Source: Rubellimicrobium arenae
GTDB lineage: Bacteria > Pseudomonadota > Alphaproteobacteria > Rhodobacterales > Rhodobacteraceae
NCBI RefSeq assembly: GCF_017916275.1
Contig: NZ_JAFMST010000007.1
Coordinates: 124,001 to 188,000 of the forward strand
Direction: 5' to 3'
Length of the DNA: 64,000 bases
The stretch's first letter is position 1, and every line of letters starts with the position of its first letter. Shown in pieces: positions 1-8,855 of the stretch. The position numbers were made by a program, and so were the translations under genes. The notes beneath the pieces were generated by a model. It was not told the origin of the DNA. It saw only the letters and a list, made by a program, of their open reading frames with translations, and did not search any database.

Positions 1-2
1 TG

Positions 3-92
3 GAGCAGGCCTTCGGGATCGCCAAGCCCGACTGGCAGGCCGCGCTGCGCGAGGTGCTGCGGGACCTCCACGCACAGGCGGCGGCGGGCTGA
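3..92 (+). CDS. rfbD: dTDP-4-dehydrorhamnose reductase, C-terminal end (partial)
   Basis: Only the last 29 codons are in the window, ending in TGA at 90-92. The visible tail contains FGIAKPDWQAAL followed by a short Leu/Arg helix. This FGI-x-x-PDW-x-x-x-L pattern is typical of the C-terminus of RfbD (RmlD), the NADPH-dependent reductase that completes dTDP-L-rhamnose. It points toward rfbA and rfbC, which lie on the opposite strand 30 bp away. The match is short but the neighbouring pathway genes make it convincing. Confidence 0.8.
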   Translation, partial: EQAFGIAKPDWQAALREVLRDLHAQAAAG

Positions 93-122
93 CGCCGCCG
101 CCCCTGGGGCCATCCAACCGCG

Positions 123-1016
123 TCAGCGGCCCATCGGCCGTCCGTCGGACATGAGCCCCAGAAGATACTGGCCGTAGGCGTTCTTGCCGAACAGCTTGGC
201 CCGCGCGGTCAGCTCCTCGGCCGAGATCCAGCCCTGCCGCCAGGCCACCTCGTCCGGGCTCCCCGTCTGGAGGCCCTGGCGGTCCTGGAGCGTGCGCACG
301 AAGTTGCCCGCGTCCAGCAGCGAGGCGTGGGTCCCCGTGTCGAGCCAGGCGTAGCCCCGGCCCATGGTCTTCACGTTCAGCAGGCCCTCGTGCAGATAGG
401 TCTCGAGCAGGGTGGTGATCTCGAGCTCGCCCCGGGCCGAAGGCGCCACCGTCCGGGCCCGCTCGGACGCGGTGCCGTCCAGGAAGTAGAGCCCCGTCAC
501 GGCATAGCTCGACGGCGGGACCTGGGGCTTCTCGATGATCGCGCTGGCCTGCCCATCGGCGTCGAACGCGACCACGCCATACCGCTCCGGGTCGGCGACA
601 TGGTAGCCGAAGACCGTGCCGCCCGTGGCCTGGACGTCCGCCTCGGCCATCAGGTCGGGAAGGCCGTGCCCGAAGAAGATGTTGTCCCCCAGCACCATGG
701 CCGAGGGCGCCCCGGCCAGGAACTCTTCCGCGAGGATATAGGCCTGCGCGAGCCCGTCCGGCGAGGGCTGGGCGATGTAGGTGAAGCTGAGCCCCCACTG
801 GGACCCGTCGCCCAGGGTGCGGCGGAACTGGTCCTGATCGGCGGGCGTGGTGATGACCGCGATCTCCCGGATTCCCGCCAGCATCAGCACCGACAGCGGA
901 TAGTAGATCATCGGCTTGTCGTACACCGGCAGGAGCTGCTTCGAGAGCCCCAGCGTGATCGGGTAAAGGCGCGTCCCCGACCCGCCTGCGAGGATGATGC
1001 CCTTGCGATTCGTCAT
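123..1016 (-). CDS. rfbA: Glucose-1-phosphate thymidylyltransferase
   Basis: Cytosolic first enzyme of dTDP-L-rhamnose synthesis, joining dTTP and glucose-1-phosphate to give dTDP-glucose. The 297-residue length is normal for RfbA/RmlA. The nucleotide-binding loop GGSGTR is at residues 11-16, followed by [17 protein letters not shown], and the metal-binding Asp lies in VLGDN at about 111. The start is the ATG at 1014-1016, where the motif-bearing protein begins. The frame stays open further upstream but that part only reads through rfbC. The start overlaps the rfbC stop by four bases (ATGA), implying translational coupling. Rhamnose made here probably feeds surface polysaccharide. Confidence 0.96.
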   Translation of the reverse strand: MTNRKGIILAGGSGTRLYPITLGLSKQLLPVYDKPMIYYPLSVLMLAGIREIAVITTPADQDQFRRTLGDGSQWGLSFTYIAQPSPDGLAQAYILAEEFLAGAPSAMVLGDNIFFGHGLPDLMAEADVQATGGTVFGYHVADPERYGVVAFDADGQASAIIEKPQVPPSSYAVTGLYFLDGTASERARTVAPSARGELEITTLLETYLHEGLLNVKTMGRGYAWLDTGTHASLLDAGNFVRTLQDRQGLQTGSPDEVAWRQGWISAEELTARAKLFGKNAYGQYLLGLMSDGRPMGR

Positions 1017-1582
1017 TCCGCTCCGTCCCATGTGAAGGGGCTGTCCCAGTCGGCAAAACGCGGCGCGACGCGATCCTTGTCGGACAGGACGGCGGTCGCC
1101 GGGTCGATGCTCCAGTCGATCGCCAGGGTGGGGTCGTCCCAGGCGATGGCGCCGTCGCAGTCGGGCGCATAGACATCGCTGCACTTGTAGACGACCTGCG
1201 TGTCCGGCCGCAGCGTGACGAAGCCGTGGAGGAACCCGATCGGCACGAGGAGCTGCCTGCCATTCTCGGCCGAGAGTTCCTCCGCCACCCAGCGCCCATA
1301 GGTCGGGGAGCCTTTTCGGGCGTCCACGGCCACGTCGAGGATCGCGCCTGCGACCACACGGACGAGCTTGTCCTGGGCGCGCGGCGGCCGTTGGAAATGA
1401 AGGCCCCTCACCGTGCCCGCGGGCCGGCTGAGCGAGTGGTTGTCCTGAACGAAATCAAGGTCGATGCCCCGGCCTCGCAGGGTTTCGCGGTTCCAGGTCT
1501 CGCTGAACCAGCCACGCGCATCCTCGAAGCGTCGTGGCGTCAGGACCTTGACGCCCGGCAGGGCGGTGTCGTCGATCTGCAC
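1013..1582 (-). CDS. rfbC: dTDP-4-dehydrorhamnose 3,5-epimerase
   Basis: Epimerises dTDP-4-keto-6-deoxyglucose at C3 and C5 in the rhamnose pathway. From the chosen GTG the product has 189 residues, the usual RmlC length. The catalytic His is at about 62 in RGLHFQ, the general-acid Tyr at about 132 in VVYKCS, and the conserved FLHGF lies near 118. The GTG at 1580-1582 has a GGAAG ribosome-binding site about eight bases upstream and gives the usual N-terminus [10 protein letters not shown]. An upstream in-frame TTG at 1621 would add 13 residues but has no clear binding site. It is the first gene of the rfbC-rfbA pair. Confidence 0.95.
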   Translation of the reverse strand: MQIDDTALPGVKVLTPRRFEDARGWFSETWNRETLRGRGIDLDFVQDNHSLSRPAGTVRGLHFQRPPRAQDKLVRVVAGAILDVAVDARKGSPTYGRWVAEELSAENGRQLLVPIGFLHGFVTLRPDTQVVYKCSDVYAPDCDGAIAWDDPTLAIDWSIDPATAVLSDKDRVAPRFADWDSPFTWDGAE

Positions 1583-2116
1583 GAAAGTTCTTCCCAGGCT
1601 GTCCCGCCCCGGCTGTAGCAAGGCGGTCCCGGTCCGTCACGGCCTTTCGAACGTGGGTTGCCCCGACGAGAGCGCCGAAGGCCCGGAAAGTCCGTTTCCC
1701 GGGCAGAATCGGCCCTCGCCGCCTCCCGGAGCGAGCCTGTCCCAGTCGCGGCCCCGGCGGCCCGCCCCTCCCGCCGGCTGCGCGCCCATGCCGCCGGAAG
1801 AGCCTGCGCCTATTGCGTGGCGGAATCCGAATCACTTGGCCGATAGACCCGAGAACGGTGGCGACTTGCCGGAGTCTGGGGCGTTCGACCGCGTTTCCCA
1901 TACGACATGCCCGAAATAATGTCCGCAATTATGAAACAATACATCCCGTGTCCATGAAATGTAAACGCGCACGCAGGGTAAAGTTAATTGGGCCGCTCGC
2001 TTCCGCCACGGAGCATTGACCGGAGTGGAGGCTGTGTTACGAGAACTTAGGAATTTATTCACCGTGATCTGTCATTGATGTTCGGTGAGTTGGGGCTGCG
2101 CCCAAAGGAGATGAGA
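1583..2116. other. Intergenic region, no gene recognised
   Basis: This stretch separates rfbC (leftward) from the VPLPA-CTERM gene (rightward), so it should hold two divergent promoters. The part from about 1900 to 2070 is clearly richer in A and T than its surroundings, as expected of promoter DNA. I could not assign a -35/-10 pair with confidence. The open frames crossing it are rich in Arg and Pro and resemble nothing. A strong ribosome-binding site, AAAGGAG at 2104-2110, closes the region. Confidence 0.5.
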
Positions 2117-2800
2117 ATGAAGACTCTGATGGCCTTCACAGCCGCGCTGCTCATGGCTGGCACGGCACAGGCGGCGACGATCCGCGCGATCGGACCGCTG
2201 GACTTCCCTGGTGAGAACCACCCCTGGCTGGGCACGACGTCGGTCGAGCTCGATCCGTCAGCCTTCCAGAAGGCAGACGGCGCGGCGTGCGGCAGCGGCG
2301 GATCGGTCGAAGGGGACGGCTGCTCGGCGCTGTCCGTCGCGCCGCTGGGCCATGCCTCGGACTACGGGCGGAACAATCCGCTCAAGGAAAATGGCAATTG
2401 GATCGATAGCCAGGACATTAGCGATCTGACCTGGACCATTGAGAGCGAAACCGAATTCAATTCGCTCACCTTCGCTCTGGTGGACGCATACGACCAGCCC
2501 TTCAGCGAAGTGGATGGGGACAGCTTCTTCAACCTGACCGCAAGCTCGCTCGGCGAAAGCGTGAATTGGACGATCGACGGCGTTCAGGTGAACAATAACG
2601 TGTATTGGATCACCGTTTTCTTCGACAAGGCCACGACGAACGCGACCGTTGATTTCCACACCCGCCACAACGACGGCTTTGGCATCGCCTCGGCCACCAC
2701 GGCGCTGGTGCCCGTGCCGGCGGCCTCGTGGATGCTGTTGAGCGGTCTGGGGGCCCTTGCCGGCCTGCGCCGTCGCAAGTCGTCCAAGCAGTCTGCCTGA
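2117..2800 (+). CDS. VPLPA-CTERM sorting domain-containing surface protein
   Basis: Secreted protein of 227 residues with no recognisable enzymatic domain. Residues 1-19 form a signal peptide ending in AQA. The C-terminus (198-227) has the tripartite sorting signal: VPVPAASW, a hydrophobic stretch and RRRK. Such signals are processed by exosortases and are common on proteins linked to exopolysaccharide in Rhodobacterales. The central part is rich in Asp, Asn, Ser and Thr and lacks the GC-skewed Ala/Arg bias of its neighbours. The ATG at 2117 was chosen over those at 2075, 2078 and 2111 because AAAGGAG ends six bases before it. A terminator follows immediately. The ligand and function are unknown. 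Confidence 0.85.
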   Translation: MKTLMAFTAALLMAGTAQAATIRAIGPLDFPGENHPWLGTTSVELDPSAFQKADGAACGSGGSVEGDGCSALSVAPLGHASDYGRNNPLKENGNWIDSQDISDLTWTIESETEFNSLTFALVDAYDQPFSEVDGDSFFNLTASSLGESVNWTIDGVQVNNNVYWITVFFDKATTNATVDFHTRHNDGFGIASATTALVPVPAASWMLLSGLGALAGLRRRKSSKQSA

Positions 2801-2825
2801 TCGCTCTTCGAGCACTACAATCGAC

Positions 2826-2853
2826 GGGGGCGCTCGCACGAGTGCCCCCTTTT
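2826..2853 (+). terminator. Rho-independent terminator of the VPLPA-CTERM gene
   Basis: A nine-pair stem with one G-T wobble, GGGGGCGCT / AGTGCCCCC, closes a six-base loop and is followed by TTTT. It begins 25 bases after the stop codon of the preceding gene. Confidence 0.85.
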
Positions 2854-3508
2854 CGTTTCTGCGCAAGGCCGTCCTCACCACCGCAGCGCGTCGATGGCCA
2901 CCTTCCAAGTCCTTCGACGGACCGAAGCGGGCCATTAGAATCCTCGGCCTGAAGATCCGGCAGGAACGTTGCGACCGGCCGTCCAGGGTCGAGATTCATG
3001 CCGGTAGGTCGCAGGTCGGCACGATCCCGTGGCCCGCTCGATCGGCAGGGCATTGTTCCCGAACCCTGCCAGTGAGGACGATCTGCGCTGGACTTGCGAC
3101 CGTCGCGTCGGGATCGGCGCAGCCGCAGCTCGAGAGCGGCAAAGACGATCCCTTCCAGCGTCAGGTGTCGATCGCTGCCGGTAGTTCAAGCCCCTCCGGG
3201 CGCACCAGACCCGTCCGGCCCGGCGCGCCGGCGGGGCAGCTGTCCGCCGATGAAGGCACAGGCAGAGGACGCAGCGCGCCCTGACCTTCGACACACCAGC
3301 GGCTCCCGCTGCCTGGGATCCGCGGCGGCTGTCGGCGACGAGCAAGATGGCATCGACCGGGCCTCCCCGACCCGAGCCGCCAAGGCCTGCAATCGGCCGC
3401 GTGGCAAGAACGATCGGGCCAAGCCGATCGTTCGACCCGCGGCCGTTGCCGCTGACCTTCAGGCCTGCGCGCCCCTTGTCCTGGTCCGCTCGGGTCGCGG
3501 ACCGATCC
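2854..3508. other. Long intergenic region, no gene recognised
   Basis: About 650 bp between the VPLPA-CTERM terminator and the end of the leftward ABC operon. Open frames exist on both strands (for example 2935-3345 minus and 3094-3567 plus). Their translations are Arg/Pro/Ala-rich with no motif, no ribosome-binding site and no homology I recognise. The only structure seen is the inverted repeat at 3409-3432. It may be a decayed gene, but no family can be named. Confidence 0.5.
3409..3432 (-). terminator. Candidate terminator hairpin downstream of the ABC operon
   Basis: A perfect nine-base inverted repeat, AACGATCGG / CCGATCGTT, encloses six bases. It lies 77 bp beyond the stop of the leftward ATPase gene. 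There is no clean T run on either strand, so it could be a weak or Rho-assisted terminator or a protein-binding palindrome. Confidence 0.4.
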
Positions 3509-4570
3509 CTAGAGCCGCGCCTCGGTCACGGGGTCGAAGAAGTGCGCCTGGGTCATGTCCACGGTGACGACGCAGGGCTGACCCACCTGGACGGGGAAAC
3601 GGGGATCCACCTGCGCGGTCACGCGATGCCCGCCCACATCGCCCAGCACCAGCGTATGTGGGCCGAGCGGCTCGATGGCCCGCGGCTCCAGCGTCAGCGA
3701 GGCCTGATGCGCCGAGGGACGCATGTGCTCCGGCCTGATGCCGAACAGGACGTCGCCCCGTTCCCGGAGCCGCGCCGCCTCCTCGGGCGGGAGGGGCAGG
3801 ACCTGACTGACCAGGTGCACGGCGCCCCGCTCGATCCGGGCCGGCAGGAAGTTCATCGCGGGCGAGCCGATGAAGTTGGCCACGAAGCGGTTGGCGGGCC
3901 GTTCGTAAAGCGTGATCGGGTCGGCCGCCTGCTCGATCACGCCGGCGCGCATCACCACCACGCGGTCGGCCATGGTCATGGCCTCGACCTGATCGTGGGT
4001 GACATACACCGCCGTGGTGCCCAGGCGCCGTTGAAGGAGCTTGATCTCGGTCCGCATCTCGACCCGGAGCTTCGCATCCAGGTTCGACAATGGCTCGTCG
4101 AAGAGGAACACCTGCGGGTGCCGCACCAGCGCCCGCCCGATCGCGACCCGCTGGCGCTGGCCGCCCGACAGGTTTCGCGGCTTGCGGTCGAGGTATGGCT
4201 CCAATCCCAGGAGGCGGGAGGCTTCGGCCACGCGGGCGTCGATGGTGCCGCGATCGGTTCCATGGACGCGCATGGCGTAGCCGATGTTGTCCCGAACCGT
4301 CATGTGCGGGTAGAGCGCGTAGTTCTGGAAGACCATGGCGATGTCCCGTTCGCCCGGCCGGGCGTGGGTGACGTCGCGACCGCCGATGGCGATGCGCCCC
4401 CCGCTCACCGTCTCAAGCCCCGCGAGCATTCGCAGGGTGGTCGTCTTGCCGCAGCCCGACGGCCCCACGAGCACGAGGAATTCGCCGTCGCGGATGGACA
4501 GGTCGAGGGGCGGAATGACCGTCGCCGTCCCGAAGGACTTGCTGACCTGCTCCATCTCCACATGGGCCAT
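3509..4570 (-). CDS. Sugar ABC transporter ATP-binding protein (MalK/UgpC type)
   Basis: Cytoplasmic ATPase that powers the CUT1-type importer encoded just upstream. The 353-residue length is normal for MalK/UgpC/SmoK proteins. The Walker A loop GPSGCGKT is at 36-43, the Q-loop at FQNY (81-84), the signature LSGGQ at 134-138, Walker B VFLFDEP at 154-160 and the switch His at 192. A C-terminal TOBE/OB region with GIRPEH follows at about 275-280. It is the last gene of the leftward string. A very stable hairpin separates it from the binding-protein gene. The substrate cannot be read from the ATPase. Confidence 0.93.
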   Translation of the reverse strand: MAHVEMEQVSKSFGTATVIPPLDLSIRDGEFLVLVGPSGCGKTTTLRMLAGLETVSGGRIAIGGRDVTHARPGERDIAMVFQNYALYPHMTVRDNIGYAMRVHGTDRGTIDARVAEASRLLGLEPYLDRKPRNLSGGQRQRVAIGRALVRHPQVFLFDEPLSNLDAKLRVEMRTEIKLLQRRLGTTAVYVTHDQVEAMTMADRVVVMRAGVIEQAADPITLYERPANRFVANFIGSPAMNFLPARIERGAVHLVSQVLPLPPEEAARLRERGDVLFGIRPEHMRPSAHQASLTLEPRAIEPLGPHTLVLGDVGGHRVTAQVDPRFPVQVGQPCVVTVDMTQAHFFDPVTEARL

Positions 4571-4592
4571 CGGGTATCTCCAAGAGAAGGGT

Positions 4593-4618
4593 CCCGGGCC
4601 GGCGGCAACCGGCCCGGG
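4593..4618 (-). other. Strong intercistronic hairpin between binding-protein and ATPase genes
   Basis: A perfect ten-pair G/C stem, CCCGGGCCGG / CCGGCCCGGG, with loop CGGCAA, starts nine bases after the binding-protein stop and ends 22 bases before the ATPase start. No T tract follows on the minus strand. It is more likely a 3'-end stabiliser or partial attenuator than a full terminator. This would let the binding protein be made in excess over the ATPase. Confidence 0.6.
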
Positions 4619-4627
4619 AGGATCGGG

Positions 4628-6076
4628 TCAGTTCTCGAGCGGCGGCAGGCCGACCGAGGCGCGATAGGCGGCAAGCTGGGTCTCGCGGCCGAACTCGTCG
4701 GTCAGCCGGTCCCACTCGGCCGCGATGTTGTCGAGCGCGGCCTGCGGCTCCTCTTCGCCGGCCAGGGCCTTGGACAGTTCGATCTCGAGGACCTCGGTGT
4801 AGGAGAAGAAGCCTGGCAGCCGGAGGTCGAGCGCGACGTTCGGCGCATCGAGCGAGGCCCGCTGGGCGCCCAGGTAGCTCTGCGCCTCCTCCGGCGTGAA
4901 GATGGACGACCAGGCGTCGGTGTTCTCATAATGCGAGAACCGGTAGGGGTTCACGCCCGAGTTGGCGGTCACGATGGCCTTGCCGGACACGGCAGGGCTG
5001 ATCACCTCCTTGACGAAGTCCCAGGCCGCCTCGGGGTTGGCGCTGTCGGCCGGCACGCCCAGCTGCCAGCCGCCGAACGCCAGGAAGGGCGAATGGATCA
5101 CCTCCGGGAAGGTGTCCCATTGCTGGGTCTTGGCGTTCCAGATCTCGGTGGAGCCGGGCAGCATCGCGGTGCGCACGGTGTTCTCGGCCGCGTCGCCCCC
5201 TTCGGTCGCCCGAAGCACGCCCGAGTCGGCCCAGTCGATGTTCATCGCCACCGTGCCGCCGGCATAGAGCGGACGCACGTCGCCCGAACCGTTGTTCAGC
5301 GCCCCCGGCGGGTTGAGGTCGAGCGCCTTCTTGTACTCCTCGAGGGCGCGCAGCCAGCCGGGGTTGTTGATCTGGGCGTCCATCGTCTCGGGATCGAAGA
5401 ACATGGAGCCGGGATAGTTCGGGTTGTTGGTGTAGGCCGCCGCGTGGCTGAAGAAGTACCAGAACTGCTGGCCCCCGCGCTTGTAGGCCTCGGCGGTGCC
5501 ATAAAGACCCTGGTCGGGCCGGTTGAAGAACTCGGCCTGGTCCAGGTACTGCTGCCAGGTCTCGGGCGCGGCGAGCGGATAGCCGTACTTGGCTTCGAAG
5601 GCGGCCTTCTCGTCCGGGTTGTCGAGCAGGTCGGCCCGAAGGTTCAGGAGGTGCATGTCGCCGTCCATGGTGGCCGACTTGACCTCGCCGTTCCAGGTCA
5701 TCAGCCGGTCGCGGTAGACCGGGTGGATATCCTCCCAGTCCGCGCCTTCCTGAAGCTCGGCGGGCATGGTGGACAGGAAGGGCGCGAAGTCCGGCAGCCA
5801 AGCCGGCACGAAGCCGATCACGTCGAAGTCGCCCGTCTGCTGCGACATGGCGGTCAGGAACTTGGGGTAAAGCTCGCCGAAGGGGAATTCGACGACGTTG
5901 ACCGTGCCGCAGGTCCGGGCCTCCCAGCCCTCGGCCGCGGCGGCAAGGGCCGACGCGATGGCCGGGCCGTTCTGGGTGGACACGGTCAGCGTCACGCCGG
6001 TGAAGTCGGGCTCGCAGGCCAGCGCCGGACCGGCGACGATCCCGGCCAGCGCCACGGACAGACAGAGTTTCTTCAT
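4628..6076 (-). CDS. CUT1-type extracellular solute-binding protein
   Basis: Periplasmic binding protein that should deliver a sugar or polyol to the two permeases encoded upstream. It has 482 residues, longer than the 400-440 usual for family 1 solute-binding proteins. A signal peptide covers about 1-20 (MKKLCLSVALAGIVAGPALA), with a Cys directly after the cleavage site but no clear lipobox. The body has aromatic-rich segments such as FWYFFSHAAAYTNN, typical of carbohydrate clefts. It lies 24 bp after permease 2 and before the ATPase, so the order permease-permease-binding protein-ATPase is unusual. The substrate is unknown. Confidence 0.88.
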   Translation of the reverse strand: MKKLCLSVALAGIVAGPALACEPDFTGVTLTVSTQNGPAIASALAAAAEGWEARTCGTVNVVEFPFGELYPKFLTAMSQQTGDFDVIGFVPAWLPDFAPFLSTMPAELQEGADWEDIHPVYRDRLMTWNGEVKSATMDGDMHLLNLRADLLDNPDEKAAFEAKYGYPLAAPETWQQYLDQAEFFNRPDQGLYGTAEAYKRGGQQFWYFFSHAAAYTNNPNYPGSMFFDPETMDAQINNPGWLRALEEYKKALDLNPPGALNNGSGDVRPLYAGGTVAMNIDWADSGVLRATEGGDAAENTVRTAMLPGSTEIWNAKTQQWDTFPEVIHSPFLAFGGWQLGVPADSANPEAAWDFVKEVISPAVSGKAIVTANSGVNPYRFSHYENTDAWSSIFTPEEAQSYLGAQRASLDAPNVALDLRLPGFFSYTEVLEIELSKALAGEEEPQAALDNIAAEWDRLTDEFGRETQLAAYRASVGLPPLEN

Positions 6077-6100
6077 GTTTTTCTCCTCCCTTTGGTTGTC

Positions 6101-7117
6101 TTACTTGATCGAGCCGGACAGCAGCCCCGACCGCATCATCCGGCCGAGGATCGTGGCCACCACCACCATCGGCGCGATCGAGATGAGCGCCGCCACGGCG
6201 ATGGCCCACCATTCGTCCCCGCGGCTCGAGTTCTGGCCGGCCAGCAGGATCGGCAGGGTCTGCCACTTGCCCGAGGTCAGCAGCAACGCGAACAGGAACT
6301 CGTTCCAGATGAAGGCCAGCACGATCATCGACGTGGCGATGAGGCCCGGCAGCGACATGGGCAGCACGATCTGGAAGAAGATCCTGAACCGTCCGATGTT
6401 GTCCACGAGAGCCGCCTCCTCCACCTCGAGGGGAACGGTCTGGAGGAAGTCGCGCATGAGCCAGACGGCGAAGGGCAGGCCAAAGGCAGTGTAGGCCAGC
6501 ACGAGGCCCGGGAAGTTGTCGAGGAGCCGGACCCCGGCCTTGCCCAGCTCGGAATAGAGCAGGAACAGGGCGAAGGCCGACACGATGGGCGGGAAGATCC
6601 GCTGGGACACGAACCAGAAGGTCACGTCGTCGTTCTTCATGACCGGCCCGGGCAGGGGCAGCCGGTTCGCGAGGACCGACAGGACCAGCGCCGCGACCAG
6701 CACGATCCCCAGCGCATAGGGCACGCGCAGTCCCCACAGGCTGTTGAGGACCAGGAAGCCGCCGATCGAGACGACGGCGAAGATCACCCCGGCCAGCAGC
6801 CGGATCCGGAACTCGAAGCGGAGCAGCGCGTAGGCGGCCATGGAGCCCAGCAGCACCGCCAGCGCCGTTGCCGAGAGCGAGACCAGCACCGAGGACACGA
6901 CCGGCCCCCAGAAGTCGCCCCGGAGCCCCGACAGCGCGTCGCGGAAGGCCTGCAGCGTGGGCTGGAAGTCCAGCCACGGGATGTAGGTCGGGCCCTGGCT
7001 GACCGCGATCGGCGGCTTGAAGGCCGTCACGAGCACGAAATAGAGCGGGAACAGCGACACGAAGAACCACAGGAGCGCCAGCACGAAGCCGGTGCGGCGG
7101 TAGCCCTGGGCCTCCAT
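6101..7117 (-). CDS. Carbohydrate ABC transporter permease (MalG-like) with extra hydrophobic insertion
   Basis: Inner-membrane permease of the CUT1 importer, 338 residues against about 275-290 for most MalG-like proteins. The N-terminus VLALLWFFVSLFPLYFVLV is the first membrane segment. The EAA-type loop (EEAALVDNIGRFRIFFQIVLP) lies in the C-terminal half. Between the second segment (AAYALLRFEF) and RIFPPIV there is an extra stretch of about 65 residues with two predicted membrane spans, which accounts for the length. The ATG at 7115-7117 shares its A with the preceding permease's TGA, so the two are co-translated. The much longer frame to 7957 is read-through of permease 1. Confidence 0.92.
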   Translation of the reverse strand: MEAQGYRRTGFVLALLWFFVSLFPLYFVLVTAFKPPIAVSQGPTYIPWLDFQPTLQAFRDALSGLRGDFWGPVVSSVLVSLSATALAVLLGSMAAYALLRFEFRIRLLAGVIFAVVSIGGFLVLNSLWGLRVPYALGIVLVAALVLSVLANRLPLPGPVMKNDDVTFWFVSQRIFPPIVSAFALFLLYSELGKAGVRLLDNFPGLVLAYTAFGLPFAVWLMRDFLQTVPLEVEEAALVDNIGRFRIFFQIVLPMSLPGLIATSMIVLAFIWNEFLFALLLTSGKWQTLPILLAGQNSSRGDEWWAIAVAALISIAPMVVVATILGRMMRSGLLSGSIK

Positions 7118-8004
7118 CACGCGTACCTCCGGGTCAGGCGCTGCGCGAGCGCGAGATAGACCGTGCCGAAGACGATCACGACCACCAGGAAGGTGAAGCT
7201 CAACGCCGAGGTCATGCCGATGTTGAACTTCTTGAACCCCTCGTTGTAGGCGAACAGGGTCAGCGTTTCGGTGGACGTTCCGGGGCCGCCTCCGGTCAGC
7301 ACGAACACGGTGTCGATGACCTTGAAGCCTTCGATCAGGCGGATGAACACAACGGCCACCGACAAGGGCAGGAGCATCGGGAAGGTGATGTCCCAGAAGC
7401 GCCGCCAGACGGGCACGTTGTCCACGCGGGCCGCCTCGAACACCTCGCCCGGCAGGCTTTGCAGTCCGGCCAGCAGGAGGAGCGTGACGAAGGGCGTCCA
7501 CTGCCAGACCTCGACGGTGATGAGCACCGCCATCGCGAGGTTGGGCTCGGTCAGGAAGGGAAGGTTGCCGACCCCCAGCGCGCCCATGAGGTCGTTCACC
7601 GGCCCGAGATAGGGGTGGAACACCATGCGGGCGATCAGGGCCACGCCCACCGGGGCCAGGAACATGGGCAGCAGGAACGTCACCCGGTAGAGCGACGCCC
7701 CCGGCACGTTGTGGTGCAGCGCAAGCGCCAGCGCAAAGCCCAGGATGTATTCGAGCACCACCGACAGGACGGTGATGACGGCCGTGGTCCACATCGATCC
7801 CCAGAACCGCGCCGAGGCCAGGATCTCGGCGTAGTTCTGGACGCCCACGAACCGGGGCGGCATGGGCGGAACGATCCGCATCGTCTGGAAGCTGACCGTC
7901 AGCGCGTAGATGAGCGGAAAGAGCGAGATGAGCAGGACGACCAGGAACGCCGGCCATAGGAAGGCGTGCTTGATCCCGTCGCGGCGCGCGGTTGCCGAAT
8001 TCAT
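7117..8004 (-). CDS. Carbohydrate ABC transporter permease (MalF-like)
   Basis: First inner-membrane permease of the CUT1 importer, 295 residues, normal for the family. Membrane segments start at about 15-35 (FLWPAFLVVLLISLFPLIYA). The EAA loop (EVFEAARVDNVPVWRRFWDITFP) precedes the last two spans. It begins 84 bp downstream of the SDR gene on the same strand, the widest gap in this string, so a separate promoter is possible. No clear promoter was seen. Its stop overlaps the start of permease 2. Confidence 0.94.
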   Translation of the reverse strand: MNSATARRDGIKHAFLWPAFLVVLLISLFPLIYALTVSFQTMRIVPPMPPRFVGVQNYAEILASARFWGSMWTTAVITVLSVVLEYILGFALALALHHNVPGASLYRVTFLLPMFLAPVGVALIARMVFHPYLGPVNDLMGALGVGNLPFLTEPNLAMAVLITVEVWQWTPFVTLLLLAGLQSLPGEVFEAARVDNVPVWRRFWDITFPMLLPLSVAVVFIRLIEGFKVIDTVFVLTGGGPGTSTETLTLFAYNEGFKKFNIGMTSALSFTFLVVVIVFGTVYLALAQRLTRRYA

Positions 8005-8087
8005 GTGGTTCTCCCTGGCGGCAGGATGGGCCAGGGCCGTCTCCGGATCAAGCGTTCGCGCGGGCCGCGCAGCTCAGCCATCCCGTC

Positions 8088-8855
8088 TCACCAGCAGGTG
8101 TAGCCCCCGTCCGCGAGGACGATGGACCCCGTCATGAGCGAGGCGGCCTCGGAGGCCAGGAACAGGATCACCGCCGCGACCTCGTCGGGCCGCCCCATCC
8201 GGCCCTGGGGCGTGCCGCCGATCCAGTGCCGCATGAGGTCTTCGCGTTCGTAGACGTAGGTGTTCATCGCCGTCTCGATGTAGGTCGGCGCGACCGAGTT
8301 CACCCGCACGCCGCGCGGCGCCCATTCGGCGGCGAGGCTGCGGGTGAGCTGGTGCACGGCGGCCTTGGAGGCGTTGTACTGCGCCTGCTCCTGCGGACGG
8401 TTCACGATGAAGCCCGACATGGAGCCGACGTTGACGATGCTCCCCTGCCCGCGCTCCAGCATCCGCGCCCCGAAGGAGCGGCAGCACCAGAACAGCCCGT
8501 TCAGGTTGATGTCGAGGACGGAAAGCCATTCATCGTCGGACATCCGTTCGGCCGGGATGTTGGACCGGGCGATGCCGGCGTTGTTGACCAGCACGTCCAC
8601 CTCGGGGTGGCGGTCGGCCAGGGCCTGCACCTCGGCCGAGCTGGTCACCTCGAGCCGGTCGGCCACGACGTCATGGCCCTGCGCCCTGAGCGCGGCCGCC
8701 GACTCCTCCGCCGCGGCGGCGTCGCGGTCGGTCAGGATCACGCGGGCGCCGGCCTGCGCCAGCGCCTCGCAGGTGGCAAGGCCGATGCCACGCGCGCCGC
8801 CGGTGACAAGGGCGGTGCGTCCATCCAGGCGGAAGCGGTCGAGATAAGGTGTCAT
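8088..8855 (-). CDS. SDR family oxidoreductase, probable polyol or sugar dehydrogenase
   Basis: NAD(P)-dependent classical short-chain dehydrogenase of 255 residues, the usual length. The cofactor loop TGGARGIG is at 18-25, NNAG at 91-94, and the catalytic triad is Ser147, Tyr160 and Lys164 (YNASK). An Asp after beta-2 (LTDRD) favours NAD over NADP. Its ATG overlaps the stop of the upstream FGGY kinase gene, and it lies between two sugar importers. It therefore probably interconverts a polyol and a ketose for the same pathway. The exact substrate cannot be inferred; sorbitol-, ribitol- and arabinitol-type enzymes all look alike. Confidence 0.9.
   Translation of the reverse strand: MTPYLDRFRLDGRTALVTGGARGIGLATCEALAQAGARVILTDRDAAAAEESAAALRAQGHDVVADRLEVTSSAEVQALADRHPEVDVLVNNAGIARSNIPAERMSDDEWLSVLDINLNGLFWCCRSFGARMLERGQGSIVNVGSMSGFIVNRPQEQAQYNASKAAVHQLTRSLAAEWAPRGVRVNSVAPTYIETAMNTYVYEREDLMRHWIGGTPQGRMGRPDEVAAVILFLASEAASLMTGSIVLADGGYTCW

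Noticed and set aside
2935-3345. A 136-codon minus-strand open frame in the gene-poor region.
   Set aside because: Arg/Ser-rich translation, no motif and no ribosome-binding site.
4593-4618. Strong hairpin considered as a transcription terminator.
   Set aside because: No T run follows on the transcribed strand, and the ATPase gene downstream needs the same transcript. Recorded as an intercistronic hairpin instead.
3347-7159. A 1270-codon open frame on the plus strand.
   Set aside because: It lies antisense to the ABC operon, where all four minus-strand proteins have clear motifs. Its translation is His/Arg/Gly-rich with no domain, as expected of the complement of GC-rich coding DNA.
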